Shown piece by piece: positions 7,154-15,746 of a stretch of DNA of 64,000 nucleotides (the first letter of the stretch is position 1; each line of letters opens with the position of its first letter). The notes beneath the pieces are model-generated. The model did no database searches and was not told the DNA's origin. It was given only the letters and a program-made list of their open reading frames with translations. Location of the stretch: the NCBI GenBank assembly GCA_032250805.1, contig JAVVEM010000005.1, forward strand, positions 51,426 to 115,425. The letters run 5' to 3'. The position numbers and the translations under genes are program-made. Source of the stretch: B18-G4 sp032250805. Its GTDB lineage: Bacteria > Bacteroidota > Bacteroidia > Bacteroidales > B18-G4.

Positions 7154-10123
7154 TTAAAAGGTCATAATAAACTCAGTCAGGTTGGTATCGTGGCTAAGTC
7201 TGAGTTTTTTCCGAAGCCGGTAGCGGCTGATCTCAACACCCCTGGTAGAGATATTCATCAGCGTGGCTATTTCTTTGCTCGAAATATTCAGGCGGAGATA
7301 GGCACACAGTTTCATCTCCCGTGGTGTCAGATCAGGGAATTCGGCCTTCAGCCGCTTTAGAAATTCTTCGTGCACACTTTCAAAATGGCTTTCAAAAACT
7401 TCCCATTGATTTTCTGTATCGATCTCGCGGTTAATTTTACGGATCAAAAGGTTTGTTTTATGCCTTATATTTTCATCATTGATTTCTCTGGCAAGTTTGC
7501 TCAATTCCTTTTTTATGCTGATGAGTGATTTGCTTTTCTGGATCATCTGCATGGTATTGTTGGCCAATTCTTTATCTTTTTGTTTCATGTCGGCCGAGAG
7601 CTTTTCATTGCGCAGCCTGATCACTTCCTTTTCTGCTTCAAGCGCTTCGGTTTGCAATTGCTTCTCCCTTTCTTTGAATAGTCGTTTCTGACGTTCCTTC
7701 TCCTGGCGTTTTGATTTTTCCATTCGGTATCTAACATAGATGGCCATCATGTAAATGAAAACGGCTATTACCAATAAGTATATAACATATGCCCACCATT
7801 GCAGGTACCATGGTGGTAAAATTTCAAATATCACTGAGCTTACATTACTTTCCTTGCCAAAGATGTTTCTGGCTTTAACCCTGAAGGTGTGAAAACCGTG
7901 ATCGAGATTGGTATATTCCCTGACCGGTCTGCTTTGCCATGCCGACCATTCCGAATCAAATCCTTCGAGAAATGTTGAGAATTGCATGCTTGAAGGGTTC
8001 TCAAAATCACTTGCGGTAAATTCAAACCTGAGTTGATTGAATTTATAAGGGATGGGTGTTGAAATTGTCATTTCTGTTTTTCCCGACTGATAGATTGTTG
8101 AGTCGAGGCTTACCAGAATCGTTTTACGTATAAATGAGGTTAATCCGTGCTGGTAGTTTTTAGGGAATTTGGGCGAATAGTGCACAAAGCCGTCCTGTAT
8201 TCCAAAAATTACATGGTCCTCGTTCAGGGGGTATACAAATTGAAAGTATTTGATGAACCTGCCTTCGAGTTCCCTGAAAGGCACATCCAGGTTAAAGTAG
8301 GTGCCATCCTCCTGCAGGCGGTAAACCCCGGCATTATTCATCGTAAAATACCAGATATTTCCTGTTTCATCCCTGTGTATTTTCTGAATGCTTTCTTGTG
8401 GGAATATATTTCGCATCATCTCATCCGGAATGAAACTGTTTGTCCTAACGTCGTACTCATAAAATCCTTTTTCTGTAGTAAATACGGCTTTATTAAAAAC
8501 CTCAAATACATTGATATTTTCATCAGACGGTAAACCATTGTTGCTGTTGTATATCTCAATTTTTGTTACGCTGTCATAGGCCTCATTAAAGTGTATCCTG
8601 AATACTCCCAGGTACCCGTGCGACATCCAGATTTTCTGTGGACCTGCATTTACGAGAAACCTTGACGATTCCATGAATCCTTTAATTTTACCCCTGTCTA
8701 CCCATTTGCCGTCAACATTTTCAAACTTTACCAGGTAGGTATATGTGCCGCATATTAACAGGTCGTCCCTGTCTTCGGGTTGAATAAAGGTCCATCCTCC
8801 CTGCACCTCTGATATTTTAGTGGCTTGTGTACCATCTATGGTAAAGATGCCTGAATTATGCCCGCAGAAAAGTGTACCATCCACAACCTTGAAATCCCAT
8901 GCCTGTCCCTGCGTTCCCGGGACAATAGCAAAACTCTGTTCGGCTGCGTTGGTTTGCAGTTTCTCCCAATCCTGGTAGAATACGCCGCGGTTGGTGGCTA
9001 AATACAGCAAGCCATCATGAAGAACTGCTGCATATCCGGCACTCAGGTTACTATAATCCGTGAAGTAGGTGAGCGGGGAGTTGATCTCAACATAGTCGAT
9101 GCCATTGTCGAGTCCAAGCCATAAGTTCCCATACTGGTCGATTTGGATGCTCAGCACAGTATTGTTTTGCAAACCCTTGTCGATATTGATATGTTGAAGA
9201 ATGGTCCCGGACGAATCGCATAAAACAAGTCCATCCTGAATTGTGCCGAAAGCATAGGTGTCATCGCTGATAGCCATGCCGCAATAAACCTGGTTATTTT
9301 TAAAAAAATCTGTATTCGGACTGGCCCATTCTGTTAGTTGGTAACCGTTGAATTCAAAGATGCCCATATCTGCTGTGGCGATGAGTATATTATTGCCTTT
9401 TGCTATCATTGCCCATATCAACTGGCCCTTGAGTAGGTCAACACCAGGTATCTTAACCAGGCGGTCATGGGCCAGGCGAAACAATCCCTCCTGCTGGTCA
9501 TTGATGTATAACTCGCTGTTAACGAGAAATGAAAAATGAAATGATTCAGGAGCTTTCAAAATATTCACTCCACCATTGCTGTAGATCATGAGCTGCTTAT
9601 ACGACTGAAATACGATACCATACGGCAGTTCATGGATTTTCCATACCTCTCCGAAGTTTTGGTTTGTTTTAGGAACCAGTTCTGACAGGGATTTGTACCT
9701 CATCAGGCCCCCTTCATCGGTAATAAAATACCCAATCTGGTTAAAGCCCCCTGCATAGATCCGCCCGTCGCTGGCAGTATGCACACATCTTACCACAATA
9801 CCCCCGGGAAGGGGATAGGTTCTCCAGTAGAGGCCGTCAAATTCCATTACACCATCATTGTTGGCAAAATATGCAAGTCCGTCCTTACTGATATCAATCA
9901 TCCATGTTTGTGCTCCGGAAGGGATTTCGGCCGGATAGTAATTCCTGATAAAAGGAATCCCGATTCTCTTCACCTGCGCAGCAACGTGTATTGAAAGCAC
10001 CAGCAAGATGACCGGTAAAGTGTATTTTAATGATCTTAATTGCAAATGCAGAATATTTTTCAAACCATCAGCGTTGTTTGTGGTAAATATACTAAAATTT
10101 GAATTGACTATCTTTACACCCAT
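7154..10123 (-). CDS. Triple-Y membrane sensor with LuxR-type DNA-binding domain, glycan locus regulator
   Basis: The protein is about 989 residues. A signal peptide or N-terminal membrane segment (LPVILLVLSIHVAAQ) precedes about 650 residues of beta-propeller repeats of the Reg_prop type (for example YGNLWLGLDNGIDYVE, TGNIWYFTMNNAGVYR). A Y_Y_Y domain follows at about 700-765 (YTNLDHGFHTFRVKARN), then one transmembrane helix near 774-801. A long charged coiled coil follows, and a LuxR/GerE helix-turn-helix at 931-977 (LTPREMKLCAYL ... SSKEIATLMNIS ... VEISRYRLRKKL). There is no histidine kinase or receiver domain, so the periplasmic ligand signal probably passes directly to the cytoplasmic HTH. 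The ATG at 10123 abuts the start of the divergent gene. A TTG at 10063 gives a more conventional signal peptide and is the alternative start. Confidence 0.88.
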   Translation of the reverse strand: MGVKIVNSNFSIFTTNNADGLKNILHLQLRSLKYTLPVILLVLSIHVAAQVKRIGIPFIRNYYPAEIPSGAQTWMIDISKDGLAYFANNDGVMEFDGLYWRTYPLPGGIVVRCVHTASDGRIYAGGFNQIGYFITDEGGLMRYKSLSELVPKTNQNFGEVWKIHELPYGIVFQSYKQLMIYSNGGVNILKAPESFHFSFLVNSELYINDQQEGLFRLAHDRLVKIPGVDLLKGQLIWAMIAKGNNILIATADMGIFEFNGYQLTEWASPNTDFFKNNQVYCGMAISDDTYAFGTIQDGLVLCDSSGTILQHINIDKGLQNNTVLSIQIDQYGNLWLGLDNGIDYVEINSPLTYFTDYSNLSAGYAAVLHDGLLYLATNRGVFYQDWEKLQTNAAEQSFAIVPGTQGQAWDFKVVDGTLFCGHNSGIFTIDGTQATKISEVQGGWTFIQPEDRDDLLICGTYTYLVKFENVDGKWVDRGKIKGFMESSRFLVNAGPQKIWMSHGYLGVFRIHFNEAYDSVTKIEIYNSNNGLPSDENINVFEVFNKAVFTTEKGFYEYDVRTNSFIPDEMMRNIFPQESIQKIHRDETGNIWYFTMNNAGVYRLQEDGTYFNLDVPFRELEGRFIKYFQFVYPLNEDHVIFGIQDGFVHYSPKFPKNYQHGLTSFIRKTILVSLDSTIYQSGKTEMTISTPIPYKFNQLRFEFTASDFENPSSMQFSTFLEGFDSEWSAWQSRPVREYTNLDHGFHTFRVKARNIFGKESNVSSVIFEILPPWYLQWWAYVIYLLVIAVFIYMMAIYVRYRMEKSKRQEKERQKRLFKEREKQLQTEALEAEKEVIRLRNEKLSADMKQKDKELANNTMQMIQKSKSLISIKKELSKLAREINDENIRHKTNLLIRKINREIDTENQWEVFESHFESVHEEFLKRLKAEFPDLTPREMKLCAYLRLNISSKEIATLMNISTRGVEISRYRLRKKLRLSHDTNLTEFIMTF
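10109..10116 (+). promoter_or_regulatory. -7 element (TATCTTTA) of the OstA-like gene
   Basis: TATCTTTA matches TAnnTTTG at seven of eight positions. It lies 7 bp before the ATG at 10124, implying a very short or absent 5' leader. No good -33 TTTG is found at the usual spacing, so this is tentative. Confidence 0.35.
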
Positions 10124-11641
10124 ATGAAGACCCTGCCGGCATATGTTATTATAATGATCATCATGTTTATGATGACGGGTCCTTCCCGGGCGCAGACAAC
10201 CACAAAAGTTAAGTTGCTTAAATCTGATGAATTGCTTATTGACGACCAGTTCAATAAAGGTATCCAGCGCTTGCTTGGGAATGTTGTGATGCTTCACGAC
10301 AGCACTTATTTTTATTGCGACAGCGCATGGCTCAACCGCAGGGAAAATAACTTCAGGGCCTTCAGCAATGTGCATATCGTGCCCAGCGATACTCTGGAGA
10401 TCTTCAGCGACTCGCTGAACTACGATGGCGCCACACGCATTGCCGACCTTTATGGTAATGTTAAACTTCGCGATAACCGTGCAACACTCACAACAAGCCA
10501 CCTTACCTACGACCGCAATACACGTATTGCTTATTATTCAACAGGCGCAGTGATCGTAAGCGATACAAATATTCTTACCAGCCGGATCGGCTATTATTAT
10601 ACCGACGATAAAGAAGTTTATTTCCGCAGGGACGTGGTACTAACCAATCCGGATTATGTTATGAATTCTGATACCCTTAAATATAATACGGTGTCGAAAA
10701 CAGCCTGGTTTTATGGGCCTTCAACAATTGTTGGGGATAACGACAGCATTTATTGCGAAGACGGCTGGTATAATACCGAACTGGATGTGTCGCGTATGAA
10801 ACTAAATGTATTTATCCGGCACGATGAACAAAAACTTTGGGCCGATACGGTATTTTACAGGCGAGAACCTGCCTATGGCCTTGCCGAAAGCAATGTTACC
10901 ATGCACGATACAGTGCAGGATGTTTTTGTGAAAGGGAATTTTGCCGTATATGACGACGAACTTGGGTATGCTTACGTTACCGACAGCGCCCTGGCCATCA
11001 TGCCTGAAAAATCGGATACCCTCTTCATGCATTCTGATACCATGTGGATGTATAGCGGAGAGGATGGTAAGGCAAAGCTCATGAAGGCCTACTACAGGGT
11101 AAAGTATTACCGTAAAAATCTTCAGGGGATGTGCGACAGCCTGGTATATCATTTTCCTGATTCCACCATTATGATGTATAAGGATCCGGTGATGTGGTCG
11201 GACGAAAACCAGCTTACTTCCGATTCGGTGGCCATCGTTCTCGCCAATAACGAAATTGATACCATGGTGCTTTATGGGGCCTGCTTTATTATCTCGATCG
11301 ACGATACACTGTTTGCCACCTATAACCAGGTAAAGGGGCTTACTATGATCGGCTATTTTAAAAACAATGAGATCGTAAAGATCCGCGTGATGGGTAACTC
11401 CGAAACCCTGTACTTTCTCCGTGAAGACGACCAGTCGCTGATCGGTATTCAAAAAGCTATTGCCAACCGTATGATCATTTATTTTGACGAGGGCGAGATA
11501 CGCGGGTTTACCTATATCGATAAACCCGACGGTGCCATACATACTGTGCAAGAGCTAAGCGGGCCTGACCTGCTTCTGCGCGATTTTCATTGGATTAAGG
11601 GACGCAGGCCACTGAAAATGGAGGATATTTTTACCTGGTAG
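10124..11641 (+). CDS. OstA/LptA-like periplasmic protein
   Basis: This 505-residue exported protein has a signal peptide (MKTLPAYVIIMIIMFMMTG, then PSRAQ). Nearly the whole length is a beta-jellyroll-type repeat of the OstA/LptA family: GNVVMLHDSTYFYCDSAW, NVHIVPSDTLEIFSDSLNYDG, GNVKLRDNRATLTTSHLTYD. Each repeat describes a strand pair of the lipopolysaccharide-bridge fold. In Bacteroidota this long OstA-like form is thought to be part of the LPS transport bridge between the inner membrane and LptD; an LptD-like gene lies at 42870 in this window. The assignment rests on repeat pattern and family knowledge. Precise role (bridge or accessory) is not known. Confidence 0.8.
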   Translation: MKTLPAYVIIMIIMFMMTGPSRAQTTTKVKLLKSDELLIDDQFNKGIQRLLGNVVMLHDSTYFYCDSAWLNRRENNFRAFSNVHIVPSDTLEIFSDSLNYDGATRIADLYGNVKLRDNRATLTTSHLTYDRNTRIAYYSTGAVIVSDTNILTSRIGYYYTDDKEVYFRRDVVLTNPDYVMNSDTLKYNTVSKTAWFYGPSTIVGDNDSIYCEDGWYNTELDVSRMKLNVFIRHDEQKLWADTVFYRREPAYGLAESNVTMHDTVQDVFVKGNFAVYDDELGYAYVTDSALAIMPEKSDTLFMHSDTMWMYSGEDGKAKLMKAYYRVKYYRKNLQGMCDSLVYHFPDSTIMMYKDPVMWSDENQLTSDSVAIVLANNEIDTMVLYGACFIISIDDTLFATYNQVKGLTMIGYFKNNEIVKIRVMGNSETLYFLREDDQSLIGIQKAIANRMIIYFDEGEIRGFTYIDKPDGAIHTVQELSGPDLLLRDFHWIKGRRPLKMEDIFTW

Positions 11642-11678
11642 AAAAAAATTGTTGCAGGAACATATTCGTTCAGCAGGA

Positions 11679-11711
11679 ATTATTTAGAACAAATCTAATT
11701 TTCTAAATAAT
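11679..11711 (+). promoter_or_regulatory. Inverted-repeat operator upstream of flavodoxin
   Basis: A perfect 11-bp inverted repeat ATTATTTAGAA (11679-11689) / TTCTAAATAAT (11701-11711) is separated by 11 bp. An overlapping shorter palindrome TTAGA-N5-TCTAA lies at its left end. The right arm ends 2 bp before the -7 element, so a bound protein would block transcription. The TTAGAA/TTCTAA arms resemble sites of Fur- or DtxR-family metal repressors. Flavodoxins are commonly induced by iron limitation, so an iron-responsive operator is a plausible inference. Confidence 0.55.
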
Positions 11712-11713
11712 CG

Positions 11714-11721
11714 TATCTTTG
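11714..11721 (+). promoter_or_regulatory. -7 promoter element TATCTTTG of flavodoxin gene
   Basis: This is an exact match to the Bacteroidota TAnnTTTG element. Transcription would begin near 11727-11729, supporting the ATG at 11750 over the one at 11732. Confidence 0.55.
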
Positions 11722-11749
11722 CACCTGATTAATGAAAAAAGAACAGATC

Positions 11750-12250
11750 ATGGCGAAAATTGGAATATTTTACGGTTCATCCACCGGAAACACAGAAATT
11801 ATTGCTGAAAAACTTGCAAAATTATTTGGGTCGGATGTTGAATTGAACAATATTGATATTGTTGAAAAGAAGGATATTGAGAAATATGATTATCTCATTT
11901 TCGGCACTTCCACCTGGGGAGTGGGCGATATGCAGGATGATTGGGAAGATTTCATAGAGGTATTGTCGGAGGTTGATTTTAATAAGAAGAAAGTAGCCCT
12001 TTTTGGTGTTGGCGATCAGGTAAACTACCCTGAAAGCTTCGTTGATGGCATGGGGGTGATCTATGATGTCATCTACGAAAATGTTGATGTGGTTGGAGCC
12101 TGGCCTCTCGACGGATATACCTTCAAGGAATCTGCTGCTGTGAAAAATGGCAAATTCGTCGGACTTGCCCTTGATAAGGAAAATCAGCAGAATCTTACCG
12201 ATGAGCGCCTGAAAAAATGGGTAGCGATCCTTAAAAAGGAGTTTGTATAA
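11750..12250 (+). CDS. fldA: Long-chain flavodoxin
   Basis: The gene encodes a 166-residue FMN electron carrier. The phosphate-binding loop GSSTGNTE is at residues 9-16. The aromatic segments flanking the isoalloxazine are at STWGVGDMQDDWEDF and FGVGDQVNYPESFVDG. The size and the extra strand after GVGDQ fit long-chain flavodoxins. The start chosen is MAKIGIFYG. An in-frame ATG 18 nt upstream adds MKKEQI, but the TATCTTTG promoter at 11714 favours the shorter form. The protein can replace ferredoxin in low-potential reactions. The upstream inverted repeat (11679-11711) suggests metal-responsive repression. The gene ends in a hairpin terminator shared with the convergent heat-shock gene. Confidence 0.95.
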   Translation: MAKIGIFYGSSTGNTEIIAEKLAKLFGSDVELNNIDIVEKKDIEKYDYLIFGTSTWGVGDMQDDWEDFIEVLSEVDFNKKKVALFGVGDQVNYPESFVDGMGVIYDVIYENVDVVGAWPLDGYTFKESAAVKNGKFVGLALDKENQQNLTDERLKKWVAILKKEFV

Positions 12251-12308
12251 TTAGAAGATAATCACTTTTGTACGTATATGCAGGAATCTTAATGTGCCTA
12301 TCCAAATA

Positions 12309-12343
12309 AAACGGAGGATGTCGGTTTCCGACATCCTCCGTTT
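12309..12343. terminator. Bidirectional intrinsic terminator between flavodoxin and hsp20
   Basis: A perfect 16-bp stem with a 3-nt loop (arms 12309-12324 and 12328-12343, core CGGAGGATGTCGG) sits between two convergent genes. The outer AAA/TTT pairs and flanking A/T bases serve both strands. Confidence 0.85.
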
Positions 12344-12393
12344 CCATTCTAACTAAAACCGGATATTATGATATGAACACTAAACGTGTTTGA

Positions 12394-12810
12394 TTACGAT
12401 ATCTTGATCTCTCTACCTTTTATTTTTGTTTCTTCACTTTTGGGAAGACTTATGTTCAGGACACCATTTTTATAATCTGCCTTGATCTTGTCCTGGTTAA
12501 TGTTTTCAGAAAGACTGAATGAGCGGGTGAATCCGTCATAGCGGAATTCGCGCCTGCTATAGTTCTTTTCTTCATTTTCTTCTGCTTCCTTATGCTCAAC
12601 CGAGATGCTGAGAATATCGTCTTCCAGTTTAATGTTGAAATCTTCTTTGTTCATGCCAGGAACTGCCAGTTCGATCACAAAGTCCTTTTCATTTTCAATA
12701 ATATTGGCCGCGGGCCTGTTATACTGGCATCCGCTGTTATATGGCCTTCTGTATCTGCTGTTCATCATTTCGTTCAATACAGGGTTGCTTGTCCATTTCA
12801 TTAAAGTCAT
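12394..12810 (-). CDS. Hsp20/alpha-crystallin small heat-shock protein
   Basis: The protein has 138 residues. The alpha-crystallin domain runs from about residue 35 (AANIIENEKDFVIELAVPGM) to the conserved GVLNISLPK near residue 122, followed by a short C-terminal tail (IKGREIKIS). The family holds unfolding proteins as large oligomers without ATP. The start is fixed by an unusually good Shine-Dalgarno for this phylum: GGAGGA (minus strand, about 12823-12818) 7 nt before the ATG. The intergenic region to the divergent gene at 13043 carries two copies of a TG(T/A)CAATATGGC motif that may control heat induction. Confidence 0.95.
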   Translation of the reverse strand: MTLMKWTSNPVLNEMMNSRYRRPYNSGCQYNRPAANIIENEKDFVIELAVPGMNKEDFNIKLEDDILSISVEHKEAEENEEKNYSRREFRYDGFTRSFSLSENINQDKIKADYKNGVLNISLPKSEETKIKGREIKIS

Positions 12811-12816
12811 TTTATA

Positions 12817-12823
12817 TTCCTCC
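12817..12823 (-). promoter_or_regulatory. Strong Shine-Dalgarno of hsp20
   Basis: GGAGGAA on the minus strand lies 6-7 nt before the ATG. Most genes in this window, as usual for Bacteroidota, have no recognisable Shine-Dalgarno, so this site is notable and decides the start. Confidence 0.7.
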
Positions 12824-12904
12824 TATAATTAATGTTTGTTTTTAGCTTTGTTTTTTCCTCTTATTTGTCAACTTTTGTACCAAGTCCAAAAAAAGACGAA
12901 CTAA

Positions 12905-12948
12905 CTGTCAATATGGCAGTTGGCTCTATACTGGAATGACAATATGGC
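12905..12948. promoter_or_regulatory. Paired TG(T/A)CAATATGGC sites upstream of hsp20
   Basis: CTGTCAATATGGCAG (12905-12919) is an imperfect palindrome. Its core TGTCAATATGGC recurs as TGACAATATGGC at 12937-12948, 31 bp away and in the same orientation, about three helical turns. It sits 95-140 bp upstream of the hsp20 start. This is a candidate operator or activator site; the cognate protein is unknown. Confidence 0.4.
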
Positions 12949-13042
12949 GCAGGCACTTGTGTTTTTTAATTACCTTCTGGTGGACTAAGGATTATGAATG
13001 AATTGAAAAAATGTTGATTTTTGCATACTCAAAACTGCGTTG

Positions 13043-14119
13043 ATGGATACAGAATTGCAGAAAGTCCTGAGATTTTTTCAGCTTAAGCGCATTATCATTC
13101 CTTTGATACTGGGTCTTGGGGTTGCATCAGTGCTCCTTATCCGCGACTTCAACAAGGATGCTTTTCTGAGCATTCACTGGTCGGTATACACCTTAATGTG
13201 GCTCTTTATTGCTTTGTGTCTTCAGGCTATAAGGGATATTGCCTATATGTACAGGTTACGTGTGATGACGGACCGGCAGATCAGCTGGCGGCACAGCTTT
13301 GATGTTATTATGCTTTGGGAATTCGCCTCTTCCATTACTCCTTCTATTGTTGGAGGTTCGGCAGTTGCCCTTTTTATTGTTAACAAGGAAGGCATCAGTA
13401 TGGGACGAACAACAGCTATTGTGATGGTCACAGCCATGCTTGATGAAATGTTTTATATTGTAATGGTACCTCTGTTGGTTCTCTTTATCGGCGTCGAGAG
13501 GCTTTTTATCGGCAATGCGGGTTATTTGATGAATCTGGGAGGAATGCAGGCTTTCATATTTGGTTATATGTTCATTCTTTTGCTTACTACCGCCATCACT
13601 TTTGCCATTTTTGTAAACCCTAAAGGATTCAAAAGCTTCCTTGTATTGCTTTCCTCGCTTCCTTTATTGCGACGCATGAAAAACAAAGCGGTACAAACAG
13701 GAGATGATATTATTACAACCTCCAAAGAGATGAAGGGTAAACCCCTGATGTTCTGGGTAAAAACCTTCGGAGCCACTGTTTTTTCCTGGTCGGCGCGCTT
13801 TTGGGTGGTGAATGCCCTGATCATGGCTTTTCGCACCAGCAGTGATCAATTTACCCAAATTGGCGAACAAGCCCTGATCTATGGGCGGCAGCTCGTGATG
13901 TGGGTCATCTTATTGGTCAGCCCTACACCGGGGGGCAGCGGTGTAGCCGAATATGCCTTTCCACTGTTCCTTGGAGAATTCATCCCGCCGGGCCTCGAAA
14001 CCGCCCTGGGGCTGCTCTGGCGACTCTTCAGCTATTACCCCTATATCTTTATCGGGTTTATCATCATTCCTTTCTGGATACGACGTGTGTATGTAAAGCG
14101 TAAACTAAGTTCACATTAA
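13043..14119 (+). CDS. YbhN/AglD-type flippase-like integral membrane protein (UPF0104)
   Basis: The protein has 358 residues with about eight membrane segments. It shows the lysylphosphatidylglycerol-synthase transmembrane-region pattern: an FASSITPSIVGGSAVALF segment near residue 95, and PTPGGSGVAEYAFP followed by ALGLLWRLFSYYPYI near the C-terminus. The family includes lipid flippases and the membrane half of MprF. No synthase domain is present, so a lipid or glycolipid translocation role is likely but unspecific. The ATG at 13043 is used; an in-phase TTG just before it adds one residue. A paralogue is encoded at 34979-35995. Confidence 0.85.
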   Translation: MDTELQKVLRFFQLKRIIIPLILGLGVASVLLIRDFNKDAFLSIHWSVYTLMWLFIALCLQAIRDIAYMYRLRVMTDRQISWRHSFDVIMLWEFASSITPSIVGGSAVALFIVNKEGISMGRTTAIVMVTAMLDEMFYIVMVPLLVLFIGVERLFIGNAGYLMNLGGMQAFIFGYMFILLLTTAITFAIFVNPKGFKSFLVLLSSLPLLRRMKNKAVQTGDDIITTSKEMKGKPLMFWVKTFGATVFSWSARFWVVNALIMAFRTSSDQFTQIGEQALIYGRQLVMWVILLVSPTPGGSGVAEYAFPLFLGEFIPPGLETALGLLWRLFSYYPYIFIGFIIIPFWIRRVYVKRKLSSH

Positions 14120-14137
14120 TGGCTCAATGGAATGTGT

Positions 14138-15622
14138 TTAGCCACAATGAAAAAAGCGATTAACCAGTTTCATGATCTCATTTTCGTCCTTGCCAATGTC
14201 CTGGCGCAGGGTTTTGTCGTTAAAACTTTTCAGGTATGAGGCGATCCATTCAAGCATACCTTCTGAAAAGACACCGTATTTTGTATAAATTTCCTTTTGT
14301 TTGAGCAGGGCTTCGGCCGATTCCCAGCAGGAACCCGGCAAAACAGCCAGGGATTCAAGCTTGCTTTTATGCTCATCCATGAAAATATTCACATCTACAT
14401 AGGTTTCTTTGGCGTATTCAAGTGCATTTTCCATTTCAAATCCATGGCGGGCAGCCACAGTGAGGCCTGCCAGTAAGAGATATACATCGGCTGATCCGTC
14501 AGGGCAACGAAACTCCACGGTTTGTTTATCGGTCATGTCGCCCTTAAAAGGTGCCTCAAGGGGGTTGGCTTCTTGTGTCATATCTTTTTTCTGCGACCAA
14601 CCGAGGGGAACCCTGACAAGGACTGAACGGTTGCGGTCGCCCCAACAAATATTTGTTGGCGCTTCCTGATGGGGTACAAGCCTGAAATAGGAGGTTGGGT
14701 TAATATTGCCGAAGGAAGTTAACGAGGGCGACAATTCAAGATAACCGGCAATGGCTTTCCTTGCTGTGTCGCTAAGGCCGTTTTCATCAACCATCATATT
14801 TTTTCCATCTTTCATCAGCCGTGTATGGATGTGCATACCGCTGCCGGCTTTTCCAACAGTGATCTTCGGAGCAAAAGTAACGGTAACGCCATATTTGTGA
14901 GCCAATGAACGAAGGATCCACTTGGCCACCATCAGCTGGTCGGCAGCATCTTCAACATTAACCGGAAGAAACTCAATCTCATTTTGTTCGTATTCAGTGT
15001 TGCCGACAGAAAAGTTTCCTACTTCTGAATGGCCGTATTTGATCTTTCCGCCCGACTGGGCAATGGCCATCATGGCTTCGGTCCGAAGATCATCCCATTT
15101 GGTAAATGGAGCCGACTCATGATAGCCTTTCTGGTCTTCGGCAGTGAACAGGGGTTCACGTTCAAAGATCACATAATATTCCAGTTCTCCCATTGCTTCG
15201 AAGGTCATACCCGTTACGTCCTTAAATGATTGATGGGCTTTTTTAAGGATATATTCCGGTGCACTCTCCAGCGGATTGCCATCTTTATCAAAATAAGCAC
15301 AAAGGATATCCAGTGATGGTATTTCGGTGAAGGGGTTCACAAAGGCAGTCTTGTATCGTGGTACAACATAAAGATCGCTCGATCCGGCTTCAATAAACGA
15401 AAACAGGCTGGAACCGTCAACACGCTCACCAGAACTCAGGATGGTGTCGAGGTGCTCCCGGCCGTTGATAATGAAATTAAGTGTTTTCAATCGGCCATCC
15501 CAGCCGGTATACCTGAAGTTGATCATGCTGATATTATAATCTTCACAATAACGGATCAGGTCATCTTTGGTAAATTCTTCTGCGGGCTTGTTCAGGTATT
15601 GTACCAGTGGATTAGGATTCAT
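14138..15622 (-). CDS. glnA: Glutamine synthetase
   Basis: This 494-residue enzyme makes glutamine from glutamate, ammonia and ATP. The N-terminal beta-grasp domain (about 15-110) is followed by the catalytic domain. Visible are the EYYVIFE segment with metal-binding glutamates, GSGMHIHTRL (ammonium/glutamate site), NPTSYFRLVPHQEAPT, and WGDRNRSVLVRVP with the ATP-binding arginines. Length and motif spacing fit the GSI fold. I do not see a clear NLYxLP adenylylation tyrosine loop, so adenylylation control is unlikely. It is tail-to-tail with the flippase-like gene, 18 bp apart, and has its own upstream region of about 120 bp. Confidence 0.92.
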   Translation of the reverse strand: MNPNPLVQYLNKPAEEFTKDDLIRYCEDYNISMINFRYTGWDGRLKTLNFIINGREHLDTILSSGERVDGSSLFSFIEAGSSDLYVVPRYKTAFVNPFTEIPSLDILCAYFDKDGNPLESAPEYILKKAHQSFKDVTGMTFEAMGELEYYVIFEREPLFTAEDQKGYHESAPFTKWDDLRTEAMMAIAQSGGKIKYGHSEVGNFSVGNTEYEQNEIEFLPVNVEDAADQLMVAKWILRSLAHKYGVTVTFAPKITVGKAGSGMHIHTRLMKDGKNMMVDENGLSDTARKAIAGYLELSPSLTSFGNINPTSYFRLVPHQEAPTNICWGDRNRSVLVRVPLGWSQKKDMTQEANPLEAPFKGDMTDKQTVEFRCPDGSADVYLLLAGLTVAARHGFEMENALEYAKETYVDVNIFMDEHKSKLESLAVLPGSCWESAEALLKQKEIYTKYGVFSEGMLEWIASYLKSFNDKTLRQDIGKDENEIMKLVNRFFHCG

Positions 15623-15746
15623 CTCTTTTTGAGTTTATAATATTCGATTCGAAAAAGGACGTCAAACTTAAGAAAAAATCGGCATCCCGCATATATAATC
15701 GTAGGATGTTGGAGTGGAAATTTTAATTATAAGTGGAAATTGTGGA

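Noticed and set aside
10802..11551. Minus-strand open frame of 249 codons
   Set aside because: It is antisense to the OstA-like gene, whose repeats are clearly coding; no signal or motif on this strand.
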